Below, one piece after another: positions 23,392-31,911 of a DNA stretch of 64,000 nucleotides. A program made the translations under genes and the position numbers. The stretch's first letter is position 1. Each line of letters starts with the position of its first letter. The notes under the pieces are model-generated. The model was not told where the DNA came from and did no database searches. It was given only the letters and a program-made list of their open reading frames with translations. The stretch spans positions 744,001 to 808,000 of the forward strand of contig OY970245.1 of assembly GCA_963715455.1 (NCBI GenBank), read 5' to 3'. This stretch comes from VRUE01 sp963715455. GTDB taxonomy: Bacteria > Actinomycetota > Thermoleophilia > Solirubrobacterales > 70-9.

Positions 23392-24837
23392 TCACCAGCG
23401 ACTCGTGATCACCTTCTCCCGCGTGTAGAAACGAACCGCATCCGTGCCGTTCGCGTGCAGGTCGCCGTCGATCGAGTCCTTCCAGCCGCTGAACGGGAAC
23501 CAGGCAACGGGGGCGGGAACGCCGACGTTGACGCCGAGCATGCCCGCTTCGGCGCCGTAGCGGTACTGGCGGGCGGCGGCTCCGGATCTGGTGAAGATGG
23601 CGCCGGCGTTGCCGTAGCGCGAGCCGTTGAGGAACTCGATCGCGGCGTCGAGGTCGTCGACCTCGACCACGGTGAGCAGCGGGCCGAAGAGCTCGTCGCG
23701 GGCGAGTTCTGACTCGGGGTCGGGCGCCACCGCGATCGTCGGTCCCAACACCGTTCCCGCCGGCCCGGCGTCGCCGCGGCCGTCGAGCAGCAGCTCAGCA
23801 CCGTCGCCCGCTGCCCTGCCGATCGCCTCGGCGACCTTGTCGCGCGCCGCGGCCGAGACCATTGGACAGACGTCGGTTGCCGGGTCGTCGCCGGGGCCGA
23901 CGGTGAGGTCTGAGGCTGCGGCGACCAGCGCCTCGCGCACCTCGGCCCGCCGCGCCTCGCCGCCGACAACGACGGCGACCGAACCGGCCAGGCAGCGCTG
24001 GCCGGCGGCGCCGAAGCTCGAGCCCATGATCGCCGGCATCGCCTGCTCGAGGTCGGCGTCGGGCATCACGACCAGTGAGTTCTTGGCGCCGCCCAGGGCC
24101 TGCACGCGCTTGCCGGTGCGCACCGCGCCTTCGGCGACGATGCGCGCCGTCTCGGCGCGGCCGACGAAGGAGATCGCGTCGATGCCCGGGTCCTCGAGGA
24201 TCGCGGTGACCGCGGCGCGGCCGCCATGGACGAGGTTGACCACTCCGTCGGGGATCTCCGCGATCCGGTCGACGATCTCGACGATCAGCTCCGCCGGGCG
24301 CGGGTCCTGCTCGGACGGCTTGAGGATGAACGCGTTGCCACAGGCGATCGCGTAGGGCAGGAACCAGAGCGGGATCATCGCCGGGAAGTTGAAGGGCGTG
24401 ATCGCGGCGACGACGCCGACCGGCTGGCGCACCAGCTCCACGTCGACGCCGGCCGCGACGCCCTCGAGCATCTCTCCCTTGAGCAGATGGGGGATCGCCG
24501 CCGCCGACTCGACCGACTCGATGCCGCGGCCGACCTCGCCGTCGGCGTCCTCCAGCGTCTTGCCCATGTCGGCGCTGACCAGGGCGACGAGCTCCTTGCG
24601 GCGGGCCAGCAGGCCCTCGCGCAGGGCGAGCACGGCGCGCGCGCGGCGCTGCGGCGGCACCGCACGCCAACCCGGCTGCGCCGCCCGGGCGGCCTCGACC
24701 GCGGCCCGTACCTCGCCGGCCTCCGAGAGCGGCACCTGCGCCGTCGTCTCGCCGCTCACCGGGTCGATGTCGGCGAGCGTCTCGAGCCCGTCGCGCTGGG
24801 CCCACTCGCCGCCGACGTAGTTGCGCAGCACGGTCAT
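23392..24837 (-). CDS. mmsA: CoA-acylating aldehyde dehydrogenase, methylmalonate-semialdehyde type
   Basis: A 481-residue aldehyde dehydrogenase. The substrate loop ITPFNFPAMIPLWFLPYAI and the LGGAKNSLVVMPDAD segment, in which the general-base glutamate of ordinary ALDHs is absent, are hallmarks of the MmsA group that makes acyl-CoA from semialdehydes. The catalytic cysteine is in GAAGQRCLAGS. ATG 24837 overlaps the potC stop (ATGA). As last gene of the polyamine operon it could finish oxidation of malonic-semialdehyde-type products of beta-alanine or related amines to acetyl-CoA; that pathway role is inferred. Downstream is the long palindrome at 23289. Confidence 0.88.
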   Translation of the reverse strand: MTVLRNYVGGEWAQRDGLETLADIDPVSGETTAQVPLSEAGEVRAAVEAARAAQPGWRAVPPQRRARAVLALREGLLARRKELVALVSADMGKTLEDADGEVGRGIESVESAAAIPHLLKGEMLEGVAAGVDVELVRQPVGVVAAITPFNFPAMIPLWFLPYAIACGNAFILKPSEQDPRPAELIVEIVDRIAEIPDGVVNLVHGGRAAVTAILEDPGIDAISFVGRAETARIVAEGAVRTGKRVQALGGAKNSLVVMPDADLEQAMPAIMGSSFGAAGQRCLAGSVAVVVGGEARRAEVREALVAAASDLTVGPGDDPATDVCPMVSAAARDKVAEAIGRAAGDGAELLLDGRGDAGPAGTVLGPTIAVAPDPESELARDELFGPLLTVVEVDDLDAAIEFLNGSRYGNAGAIFTRSGAAARQYRYGAEAGMLGVNVGVPAPVAWFPFSGWKDSIDGDLHANGTDAVRFYTREKVITSRW

Positions 24838-25697
24838 GAGGCGGGCGCGGGGATCGGGGCCACTTCGGGCTCGGGGCGCACCGCCGCCATGCGCTCGGCG
24901 CGACGCTGCTGGACCATGACCAGCGCGGCGGCAAGCACGGTGACGACGAAGAGCATCGTCGCCAGCACGTTGACTTGGACCGGGATGCCGCGCAGGCTCA
25001 CCCCGTAAACGTAGAGCGGGAAGGTCACCGTCGTACCCGAGTTGAAGTTGGAGATGACGAAGTCGTCGATCGAGAGGGCGAAGGCGAGCATCGCCGCGGC
25101 GAGGATCCCCGGCGCCAGCAGCGGCAGGGTGACGGTGCGGAAGGTGGCCAGCGGCGTCGCGCCGAGGTCGGCCGCCGCCTCCTCGAGGTTGCGGTCGAAG
25201 CCGATCAGCCGCGAGCGCACGACGACGACGACGAAGCTGATCGAGAACATCACGTGGGCGATGAGCAGCGAGGTGAAGCCGAGCGCCACCGTGTAGTAGA
25301 TGAACATCGATAGCAGCGAGGCGCCGATCACCACCTCGGGGGTCGCCATCGGGATGACGATCAGCAGGTTGGTCAGGCGCCGCCCGCGGAACTTGTGGCG
25401 GACCAAGGCGATCGCCATCAGCGTGCCGATCACGGTCGAGATCACCGTCGAGAGGGCCGCCAGACGCAGGCTGGTGAAGAGCGCGTCGTTGAGCTCCGGC
25501 AGCGAGAAGGCGCTCGACCAGTACTCGGTGGTGAAGCCGTTGTCGAGGCCGAAGGTGAGTTTGCCCTTGGGCGTCGCGCCGAACGAGAAGACGGCGATGA
25601 CGACGATCGGGATCAGCATGTAGGCGACGGCGAGCCCGGCGTAGATCGCCAGCGCGTTGCGCCGCAGCCAGGCCCAGGAGCGCTCGGCGATCGCCAT
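24834..25697 (-). CDS. potC: polyamine ABC transporter permease PotC
   Basis: A 287-residue inner-membrane permease with six predicted spans. The cytoplasmic EAA loop, which docks on the ATPase, is LEEAAADLGATPLATFRTVT followed by LPLLAPGI. The N-terminus (LIPIVVIAVFSF) and the LDNGFTTEYWSSAF periplasmic segment match PotC of spermidine/putrescine systems. It overlaps both neighbours (potB stop at 25697, mmsA start at 24837), so the operon is tightly coupled. It pairs with PotB as a heterodimer. Substrate class is taken from PotD and the catabolic genes around it. Confidence 0.9.
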   Translation of the reverse strand: MAIAERSWAWLRRNALAIYAGLAVAYMLIPIVVIAVFSFGATPKGKLTFGLDNGFTTEYWSSAFSLPELNDALFTSLRLAALSTVISTVIGTLMAIALVRHKFRGRRLTNLLIVIPMATPEVVIGASLLSMFIYYTVALGFTSLLIAHVMFSISFVVVVVRSRLIGFDRNLEEAAADLGATPLATFRTVTLPLLAPGILAAAMLAFALSIDDFVISNFNSGTTVTFPLYVYGVSLRGIPVQVNVLATMLFVVTVLAAALVMVQQRRAERMAAVRPEPEVAPIPAPAS

Positions 25698-26569
25698 CAG
25701 GCTCTCGCCTCCTCGTCCTCGTCACCCATGAAGGCGCCGGTGCCGGCGAAGCGGATGTAGAGGCTGACGATGACCAGGATGAGGGCCATCATCAGGAAGG
25801 AGAGCGCCGCCGCCTCGGGGTAGTCGCGCTGGTTGAGGTAGAGCGACTGGATCACGTTGCCGACCATCGCCTGCTGGGTGCCGCCGAGCAGCTGGGCGTT
25901 GATGTAGTCGCCGAAGGCGGGGATGAAGGTGAGCAGCACGCCGGCGACGATGCCCGGCATGGTCAGCGGCAGCGTCACCCGCAGGAAGGCCTGGCGCGAG
26001 GAGGAGTAGAGGTCCTTGGCCGCCTCGACCAGGCGCAGGTCGAGCCGCTCCAGGTTGGCGTAGAGCGGCAGGATCATGAAGGGCAGGAAGTTGTAGGTGA
26101 GCCCGGCGATCACCGCCCCCGAGGTGGCGAGCACGCGCCCGTCGGGCGGCACCAGGGCGAGCGTCTGTAGGACGCTGACGATCGGGCTGGAGTCGCTGAG
26201 GATCGTCTTCCAGGCGATCGTGCGGATCAGATAGGTGGTGAAGAAGGGCGCGATCACGGCGAAGAGCAGCAGCAGCTTGAAGCGCCCGGCGCGGAAGGCG
26301 ATCACGTAGGCCAGCGGGTAGCCGATCAGCAGGGCGAGCAGCGTCGCCGTGCCGGCGTAGAAGAAGGAGCGGCCGATCTGCTCGGTGTGGCCGGAGAGCG
26401 AGTCGGGGAAGTTGGACCAGGCCCAGTCGAAGGTGTAGCCGGTGGTCAGCGAGCCCGAGCGCAGGGCCAGTTCGCCCATGAAGTACATGGGCACGACGAA
26501 GAAGACGATCAGCCAGAGCAGCCCTGGTCCCAGCAATCCATACGGGACCAGGCGCTGTCTCAGGCTCAT
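25697..26569 (-). CDS. potB: polyamine ABC transporter permease PotB
   Basis: A 290-residue permease with six spans and an EAA loop LVEAAKDLYSSSRQAFLRVT followed by LPLTMPGI. The long first loop (SLTTGYTFDWAWSNFPDSL) and the APFFTTYLIRTIAWKTIL region are typical of PotB. The stop overlaps the potC start by one base (TGATG), and the start is 14 bases after the potD stop. It forms the membrane channel with PotC. Confidence 0.9.
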   Translation of the reverse strand: MSLRQRLVPYGLLGPGLLWLIVFFVVPMYFMGELALRSGSLTTGYTFDWAWSNFPDSLSGHTEQIGRSFFYAGTATLLALLIGYPLAYVIAFRAGRFKLLLLFAVIAPFFTTYLIRTIAWKTILSDSSPIVSVLQTLALVPPDGRVLATSGAVIAGLTYNFLPFMILPLYANLERLDLRLVEAAKDLYSSSRQAFLRVTLPLTMPGIVAGVLLTFIPAFGDYINAQLLGGTQQAMVGNVIQSLYLNQRDYPEAAALSFLMMALILVIVSLYIRFAGTGAFMGDEDEEARA

Positions 26570-26583
26570 CGCTTACCCCCGGC

Positions 26584-27723
26584 TCAGCCGGTGATCACTT
26601 CCTGCCAGGCTTCGTTGACCGGTTCGATTTCGGGCGGCGAGTCCTGATCGGTGCACTTGGCGGTGAATTTCGGCGAGGGGAAGACCAGCGGGTCCTTCGC
26701 CAGTTCGGGCTCGACCAGGTCCTGCACTCCTTCGACCGGCGGGATGTAGGTGATGTATTCGGCCAGCGGCGCGTTGACCTGCGGTTCGTAGATGAAGTTC
26801 ATCCAGCCGAAGGCGGCGCCGACGTTGGGCGCCCCAACCGGGATCACCATGTTGTCCGACCACAGCGAGCAGCCCTCGGTCGGCATGCGCCATTCCGCGT
26901 CGGGGTTTTCGACGATCGAGGCGTCGCCCGACCAGCCGATCGCCGCGACGATGTTGCCCGCGGTCAGGTCCTCGGTGTAGTCGTTGCCGGTGAAGCGGCG
27001 GATCTGCCCCGATTCGGCTGCCTTGCCGATGCGATCGACGGCATTCAGCCAGTCATCGTTGGTCGCCTCGACCGGGTCGATGCCTTCGGCCAGCATGACC
27101 AGCGGCACGGTTTCGCGGAGTTCGCCGAGCATCGTCACCTTGCCCTTGTATTTCGGGTCGAAGAGGTCGTTGACCGAGCGGATCTCCGGCGCCTTGGCCG
27201 TGTCGACCCAGAGGCCGCCCATGCCGCTCACCCAGGGGATCGAGAATTTGCGGCCGGGGTCGAAGGCGGGGTCCTCGAGCTGCGGCCGCATGTTGGCGAA
27301 GACGGTCGGCAGGTCGGCGTGGTCGATCTCCTGCAGATAGCCGAGGTCGTACATCTGCTTCGCCATCCAGTCGGTGACGACGAAGATGCTGCGGCCGCCC
27401 GATTCGCCCCCTTCGAGCTGGGGTTGGAGCTTGCCGAAGAAGGTTTCGTTTTCGTTGACGTCTTCGATGTAGTCGACCTGGACCCCGGTTCTGTCTTCGA
27501 ACTTGGCGACCGTGTTGTTCGGCCCCGGGTCCATGTAGCCCGGCCAGTTGGAGATCGTCAGCTCGCCTTCTACGGGCCCGCCTTTGGCAGTCGTCACCTC
27601 GTCGCTGCTGCCGCCGCCGACGGTGTCGCCGCCGCAGGCCGCGAGGCCCAGCGCGGCGACGATCGCCGCAACGGCGACGGCAAGCGCAAATACGCCACCT
27701 CTGCTGTTTCCTCGACCTCGCAT
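26584..27723 (-). CDS. potD: polyamine ABC transporter substrate-binding lipoprotein PotD
   Basis: A 379-residue extracellular solute-binding lipoprotein. The signal ends in LGLAAC, giving lipidation at C30. The mature protein opens with GELTISNWPGYMDPG and VQVDYIEDVNENETFFGKL, the characteristic PotD/PotF start, and carries a DLTAGNIVAAIGWSGDAS loop near the ligand cleft. The mature C-terminus (KCTDQDSPPEIEPVNEAWQ) is complete. PotD binds spermidine or putrescine; acidic residues around YIEDVNENE fit a polyamine. It is separated from potA by only one base. Confidence 0.9.
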   Translation of the reverse strand: MRGRGNSRGGVFALAVAVAAIVAALGLAACGGDTVGGGSSDEVTTAKGGPVEGELTISNWPGYMDPGPNNTVAKFEDRTGVQVDYIEDVNENETFFGKLQPQLEGGESGGRSIFVVTDWMAKQMYDLGYLQEIDHADLPTVFANMRPQLEDPAFDPGRKFSIPWVSGMGGLWVDTAKAPEIRSVNDLFDPKYKGKVTMLGELRETVPLVMLAEGIDPVEATNDDWLNAVDRIGKAAESGQIRRFTGNDYTEDLTAGNIVAAIGWSGDASIVENPDAEWRMPTEGCSLWSDNMVIPVGAPNVGAAFGWMNFIYEPQVNAPLAEYITYIPPVEGVQDLVEPELAKDPLVFPSPKFTAKCTDQDSPPEIEPVNEAWQEVITG

Positions 27724-27724
27724 C

Positions 27725-28849
27725 TCACTTACCCTCCTTGTTGCTGCCTGCCTTGGAATTGCGCACCACGTGCATGTGCTCGGGCTCCCAGGAAAGCTCT
27801 ACCCGCGCCCCGCCACCGGGAAGCTCCTGCCGCTCGGCCTCGCTGGCGTTGGGGACGAGCACGGTCATCCGCACGTCTCCCCCCAGGTCGACGACGATCT
27901 GTGTCGCCGTGCCGAGGTAGACCGAGCTTTCGACGATCCCGCCCATGTGCGGCAAGCCGTTGGCGCGGGGGGACCCGTCGATAACCGCGTCGATATGCAG
28001 CTTCTCCGGTCGTACGACCGCGTAGCAGCGCTCCCCGGTCGCCAACCCGTTGGCGGAGATCTGGACTGTCGGACCGTTCTCCAGCTGCACTTCGCCGGGG
28101 CCTGAGACGGAAGCCGGCATCAGGTTGGAGACGCCGATGAAGCCGGCGACGAAGGTGGTCGCGGGTCGCTCGTAGACGTCCTCGGGGCTGCCGATCTGCT
28201 CGACCCGGCCGCGGTTTATCACCGCGATCCGATCACTCATCGTCAGCGCCTCCTCCTGGTCGTGGGTGACGTAGACGAAGGTGATGCCGACCTCGCGCTG
28301 GATCCCCTTCAGCTCCAGCTGCAGCTCCTTGCGCAGCTTCAGGTCGAGGGCGCCGAGCGGCTCGTCGAGCAGCAGCACCTTGGGCAGGTTGACCAGCGCC
28401 CGGGCCAGCGCCACGCGCTGCTGCATGCCGCCGGAGAGTTGCGCCGGGCGCCGCTTCGCCTCGCCGCTGAGGCCGACCCGCTCCAGCTCGGCGGCAACCC
28501 GCGGGCGAATCTCCTCCTTCGAGATGCGCTTGCGCTTGAGGCCGAAGGCGACGTTGTCCTCGACGTTGAGGTGGGGGAAGAGGGCGTAGCTCTGGAAGAC
28601 CGTGTTGGTCGGCCGCTTGTGCGCCGGTAGCCCGGCGACGTCGGCTCCCTCGATGCGGATCTCCCCGGCGTCCGGCTGCTCGAAGCCGGCGACCATGCGC
28701 AACGTCGTCGTCTTGCCGCAGCCGCTCGGGCCAAGCAGGGTGAAGAACTCTCCGGAGGCAAGATCGAGGCTGAGGTCGTCGACCGCGACAAGGCTGTCGA
28801 AGCGCTTGGTCACGCTCGACAACTCGACGCTCGGGACCCCGTCGGTCAT
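27725..28849 (-). CDS. potA: polyamine ABC transporter ATP-binding protein PotA
   Basis: A 374-residue ABC ATPase. Walker A is GPSGCGKTT at 40-48, the signature is LSGGMQQRVALARAL, Walker B is VLLLDEPLGALD, and the H-loop is VYVTHDQEEAL. The C-terminal 130 residues form the TOBE regulatory domain (ATTFVAGFIGVSNLMPA onward), as expected for PotA. ATGA overlap with the upstream permease stop shows that the transporter and permease are one operon. Confidence 0.93.
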   Translation of the reverse strand: MTDGVPSVELSSVTKRFDSLVAVDDLSLDLASGEFFTLLGPSGCGKTTTLRMVAGFEQPDAGEIRIEGADVAGLPAHKRPTNTVFQSYALFPHLNVEDNVAFGLKRKRISKEEIRPRVAAELERVGLSGEAKRRPAQLSGGMQQRVALARALVNLPKVLLLDEPLGALDLKLRKELQLELKGIQREVGITFVYVTHDQEEALTMSDRIAVINRGRVEQIGSPEDVYERPATTFVAGFIGVSNLMPASVSGPGEVQLENGPTVQISANGLATGERCYAVVRPEKLHIDAVIDGSPRANGLPHMGGIVESSVYLGTATQIVVDLGGDVRMTVLVPNASEAERQELPGGGARVELSWEPEHMHVVRNSKAGSNKEGK

Positions 28850-30363
28850 GTCTCCGCGGGGACCTCCTCGAGCCGTTTCGGTTCGGGAACCTCCTCGAGC
28901 AGCCCCGGCCGGGCGACTTCGCGGCGGCGCAGGAAGAAGGGCTCGCGCCGGTGGCGGCGCCAGGCGAAGAGCAGCACCATGCCGAGCACCAGGAAGCCGA
29001 CCCCGATCACGGCGGGCGGTGCCACCCCGAACCAGGAGGCGCCGGTGTAGGAGTTGGCCGGGTCGGAGTAGTCGATCAGCGCCTTGACGAAGAGGTAGCC
29101 GAGCAGCAGCGAGCCGATTACCGGCGCTACCCCGATGAAGAGGAAGTTCTTCAGCGACTTGCGCAGCTCGCGCCGGTAGTAGACGGCGCAGGCGATGCCG
29201 GTGAAGGCGTAGTAGAAGGCGATCATCAGGGCCAGCGCCGAGAGCGAGTCGAAGAGGAAGTTTTCGCTGATCAGCTTCGAGGGCAGGTACCAGACGACGG
29301 CCAGCAGGCCGATCGTCACGGTCGAGACGACGGGCGTGAAGAAGCGCTTGCTGACCTCGCCGAGCGCCGCCGGCATCGCCTCGGCGCGGGCCATCGAGAG
29401 CGAGGTGCGGGCGGCGGGCAGGATCGTCGTCTGGGCCGAGGCAAGAGCCGAGACGACCACGGCGAGCAGGACGAGGTTGCCCAGCGGATCGCCGAGCACG
29501 CCGGTCGCGTAGGCGGAGAGGATGCCCTCGTTGTCTTCGAACTTCTCGGCCCCGGCGACGCCCTTCCAGGCGACCAGCGCGGTCGCCACGCCGAGGTAGG
29601 TGACGAGCAGCAGCACGGTGCTGAGCAGGCCGGCCAGGCCGGGGGCGGTGACCGATCCCTCCGTCTCCTCGTTGAGGTTGACGGCGCTCTCCCAGCCCCA
29701 GTAGATGAAGACCCCGAGCAGCAGGGCGCCGGTCAGGGCGCCGCCGCTGCCGATGTCGAAGGGGTTGAACCAGGAGAGCGAGGGGTCGACCGCTGCCGGC
29801 GGACCCTCCCCGGCGAAGACCTTGTAAAGAGCGACCCCAGCGAAGAGCAGCAGGGGCCCGATCTGGAGGATCATCAGCCCCTTCTGTAGGTGGGCGGAGA
29901 GATCAGTGCCGAGCACGCAGATCGTCGTCATCACGGCGATCACGGCCAGGGCCAGCAAGGTGACGGCAGCCGTGCTTTCGACCAGCGAGTCGGCGCCGAT
30001 CAGGTCGAAGAACGAGTAGGCGGCGACATCGGCCAGCGAGCCGACGACGAGGATGCCGGTGACGCAGATAGCCCAGCCGGTGATCCAACCTGACTGCGGG
30101 CCGATCGCCCGAGTCACCCAGGAGAAGCTCGTGCCGCAGTCCTGGTCGGCGCGGTTCATGTAGTAGAAGGCCGCGGCGATGAAGAACATCGGCACGAAGG
30201 AGACGAGCAGTGCCGCCGGCGCCTGGAAGCCGACGATGACGACGATCGAGCCGATCACCGCGGCGAGTGAGTAGGCCGGTGCGGTAGAGGCGAGTGCGAT
30301 CGTTAGTCCATCGCTGAAACCGATCGCATCCCTCTTCAATCCGTGCTCGCCTGTCTGTGCCAA
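28846..30363 (-). CDS. APC-family amino acid/polyamine permease
   Basis: About 505 residues with twelve predicted spans, an APC-superfamily secondary transporter. The first span carries GLTIALASTAPAYSLAAVIG, the substrate-binding helix-1 motif of the family, and a cytoplasmic signature near ASAQTTILPAARTSLSMARA lies in the middle. It heads the leftward operon and would import an amine or amino acid by proton symport, alongside the PotABCD ABC system. The start is uncertain: TTG 30363 gives a natural N-terminus (AQTGEHGLKRD), and GTG 30408 or an ATG at 30447 would place the operator-like dyad inside the gene. No good ribosome binding site is seen. Confidence 0.82.
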   Translation of the reverse strand: MAQTGEHGLKRDAIGFSDGLTIALASTAPAYSLAAVIGSIVVIVGFQAPAALLVSFVPMFFIAAAFYYMNRADQDCGTSFSWVTRAIGPQSGWITGWAICVTGILVVGSLADVAAYSFFDLIGADSLVESTAAVTLLALAVIAVMTTICVLGTDLSAHLQKGLMILQIGPLLLFAGVALYKVFAGEGPPAAVDPSLSWFNPFDIGSGGALTGALLLGVFIYWGWESAVNLNEETEGSVTAPGLAGLLSTVLLLVTYLGVATALVAWKGVAGAEKFEDNEGILSAYATGVLGDPLGNLVLLAVVVSALASAQTTILPAARTSLSMARAEAMPAALGEVSKRFFTPVVSTVTIGLLAVVWYLPSKLISENFLFDSLSALALMIAFYYAFTGIACAVYYRRELRKSLKNFLFIGVAPVIGSLLLGYLFVKALIDYSDPANSYTGASWFGVAPPAVIGVGFLVLGMVLLFAWRRHRREPFFLRRREVARPGLLEEVPEPKRLEEVPAET

Positions 30364-30370
30364 CTTGGCA
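30358..30370. promoter_or_regulatory. 13-bp palindrome at the start of the permease operon
   Basis: TGCCAACTTGGCA is a perfect palindrome around a central base. It overlaps the proposed TTG start of the permease and could be an operator for the leftward operon. The binding protein is unknown; the PucR-type regulator at 31912 is the obvious candidate. Confidence 0.35.
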
Positions 30371-30389
30371 ACATCGTAACTCTCGGCAC

Positions 30390-30418
30390 TTGATTCGACT
30401 GTATACACTTTGTATAAG
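30390..30418 (+). promoter_or_regulatory. promoter of the transaminase operon with TATAC dyad
   Basis: TTGATT (30390-30395), 17 bases, then TATAAG (30413-30418) gives a good sigma-70 promoter reading rightward, with a leader of about 85 bases before the ATG at 30512. The dyad TATAC-N5-GTATA at 30402-30416 covers the spacer and the -10 box, a position suited to repression or to control of the divergent permease operon. Confidence 0.6.
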
Positions 30419-30511
30419 CGTGAGCGATTTGCTGTACCCAATGGCAACTTGCGTAAGCTCTAGCCTAGGTCTAGCTTTGTCCATAACGGCGAAGCATGAG
30501 AGGAGACTGAG

Positions 30512-31903
30512 ATGGCCGTAGCGTCCCGACCGGATTCCGACCCGGCGACGAGCACAGGCCTGCAGGAGCTGGCTCGCCGCCACCTCTGGATGCACTTCTC
30601 GCGGATGGGCTCCTACGGCCCAGACCACGAGATCCCGATCATCACCAGGGCGGACGGCTGCTACGTCTACGACGACCACGGCAACCGTTACCTCGACGGC
30701 CTCTCCGGCCTTTTCTGCGTCAATGCCGGCCACGGCCGCACCGAGCTCGGCGAAGCCGCCGCCCGCCAGGTCGAGGAGCTCGACTTCTACACGCTCTGGA
30801 GCTATGCCCACCCGCGCGCGATCGAGCTGGCCACGCGGCTGGCCGGCCTCGCTCCCGGCGACCTCAATCGCGTCTTCTTCACCTCGGGTGGCTCGGAGGC
30901 GGTCGAGTCGGCGCTCAAGCTGGCGCGCAACTACCACCGGGAGCTCGGCAAAGGCCAGAAGCACAAGGTGATCGCTCGGGAGATCGCCTACCACGGCACC
31001 TCGTTTGGGGCTCTCTCGGCGACCGGCATCACCGAGCTGCGCCAGCAGTTCGAGCCGCTCACGCCAGGCGGATGCCACGTGCCCAACACCAACGTCTATC
31101 GCTGGCCCGAGGACCGCCACCCGCTCTGGGCGGCGACGGCGATCGAGGAGCGCATCGAGTTCGAGGGCCCGGACACGGTCGCCGCGGTGATCCTCGAGCC
31201 GGTGCAGAACGCCGGCGGTTGCTTCGTGCCGCCCGACGGCTATTTCGAGCGCGTGCGCGAGATCTGCGATCGCCACGACGTGCTGCTGATCTCCGACGAG
31301 GTGATCTGCGCCTGGGGCCGGCTCGGCCATTACTTCGGCTGCGAACGCTTCGGCTATGTGCCGGACATCATCACCGTCGCCAAGGCGCTGACCTCTGCCT
31401 ACGCGCCGATGGGTGCCCTGATCGCTTCCGACGCGGTCGCCGCGCCATTCCTCGAGGGCGACGCCTCCTTCGCCCACGGCTTCACTTTCGCTGGGCACCC
31501 GCTCGCCTCGGCGGTGGCGATGGCCAACCTCGATGTCTACGAGCGCGAGGACCTCTGCGGCCACGTGCTCGCCAAGGAAGGTGAGTTCCGCCAGATGCTG
31601 GAGACGCTGCACGAGCTGCCGATCGTTGGCGACGTGCGCGGCGCCGGCTTCTTCCAGGCGATCGAGCTGGTCAAGGACAAGGAGACGAAGGAGACCTTTG
31701 ATGACGACGAGGCCGAGGATCTACTGCGCGGCTTCCTCTCCGGTGAGCTCTACAAGCGCGGCCTGATCTGTCGCGCCGACGACCGCGGCGACCCGGTGGT
31801 GCAGCTGGCGCCGCCGCTGATCTCCGACACCGAGCAGTTCGAGGAGATCCACGACGTGTTGCACGGCGTGCTCCGCGAGGCCTGGGAGCGGGTCCGACGG
31901 TAG
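30512..31903 (+). CDS. class III aminotransferase, putrescine/diamine:pyruvate type
   Basis: A 463-residue PLP enzyme. LLISDEVICAWGRLG contains the PLP-ring aspartate, ITVAKALTSAYAPMGA the Schiff-base lysine, and GGSEAVESALKLARNYHREL the phosphate-binding loop. Length and motifs match SpuC/YgjG-like amine:pyruvate or beta-alanine:pyruvate transaminases. With alanine dehydrogenase and an aminoaldehyde dehydrogenase downstream, the likely reaction is putrescine + pyruvate to 4-aminobutanal + alanine. GAGAGGAG lies 7 bases before the ATG. First gene of the rightward operon. Confidence 0.88.
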   Translation: MAVASRPDSDPATSTGLQELARRHLWMHFSRMGSYGPDHEIPIITRADGCYVYDDHGNRYLDGLSGLFCVNAGHGRTELGEAAARQVEELDFYTLWSYAHPRAIELATRLAGLAPGDLNRVFFTSGGSEAVESALKLARNYHRELGKGQKHKVIAREIAYHGTSFGALSATGITELRQQFEPLTPGGCHVPNTNVYRWPEDRHPLWAATAIEERIEFEGPDTVAAVILEPVQNAGGCFVPPDGYFERVREICDRHDVLLISDEVICAWGRLGHYFGCERFGYVPDIITVAKALTSAYAPMGALIASDAVAAPFLEGDASFAHGFTFAGHPLASAVAMANLDVYEREDLCGHVLAKEGEFRQMLETLHELPIVGDVRGAGFFQAIELVKDKETKETFDDDEAEDLLRGFLSGELYKRGLICRADDRGDPVVQLAPPLISDTEQFEEIHDVLHGVLREAWERVRR

Positions 31904-31911
31904 GGCGCACC

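Noticed and set aside
24226..25008. Long open frame opposite mmsA/potC on the plus strand
   Set aside because: It mirrors GC-rich codons of the real genes, lacks a ribosome binding site, and its protein is full of Arg/Asp without domain similarity.
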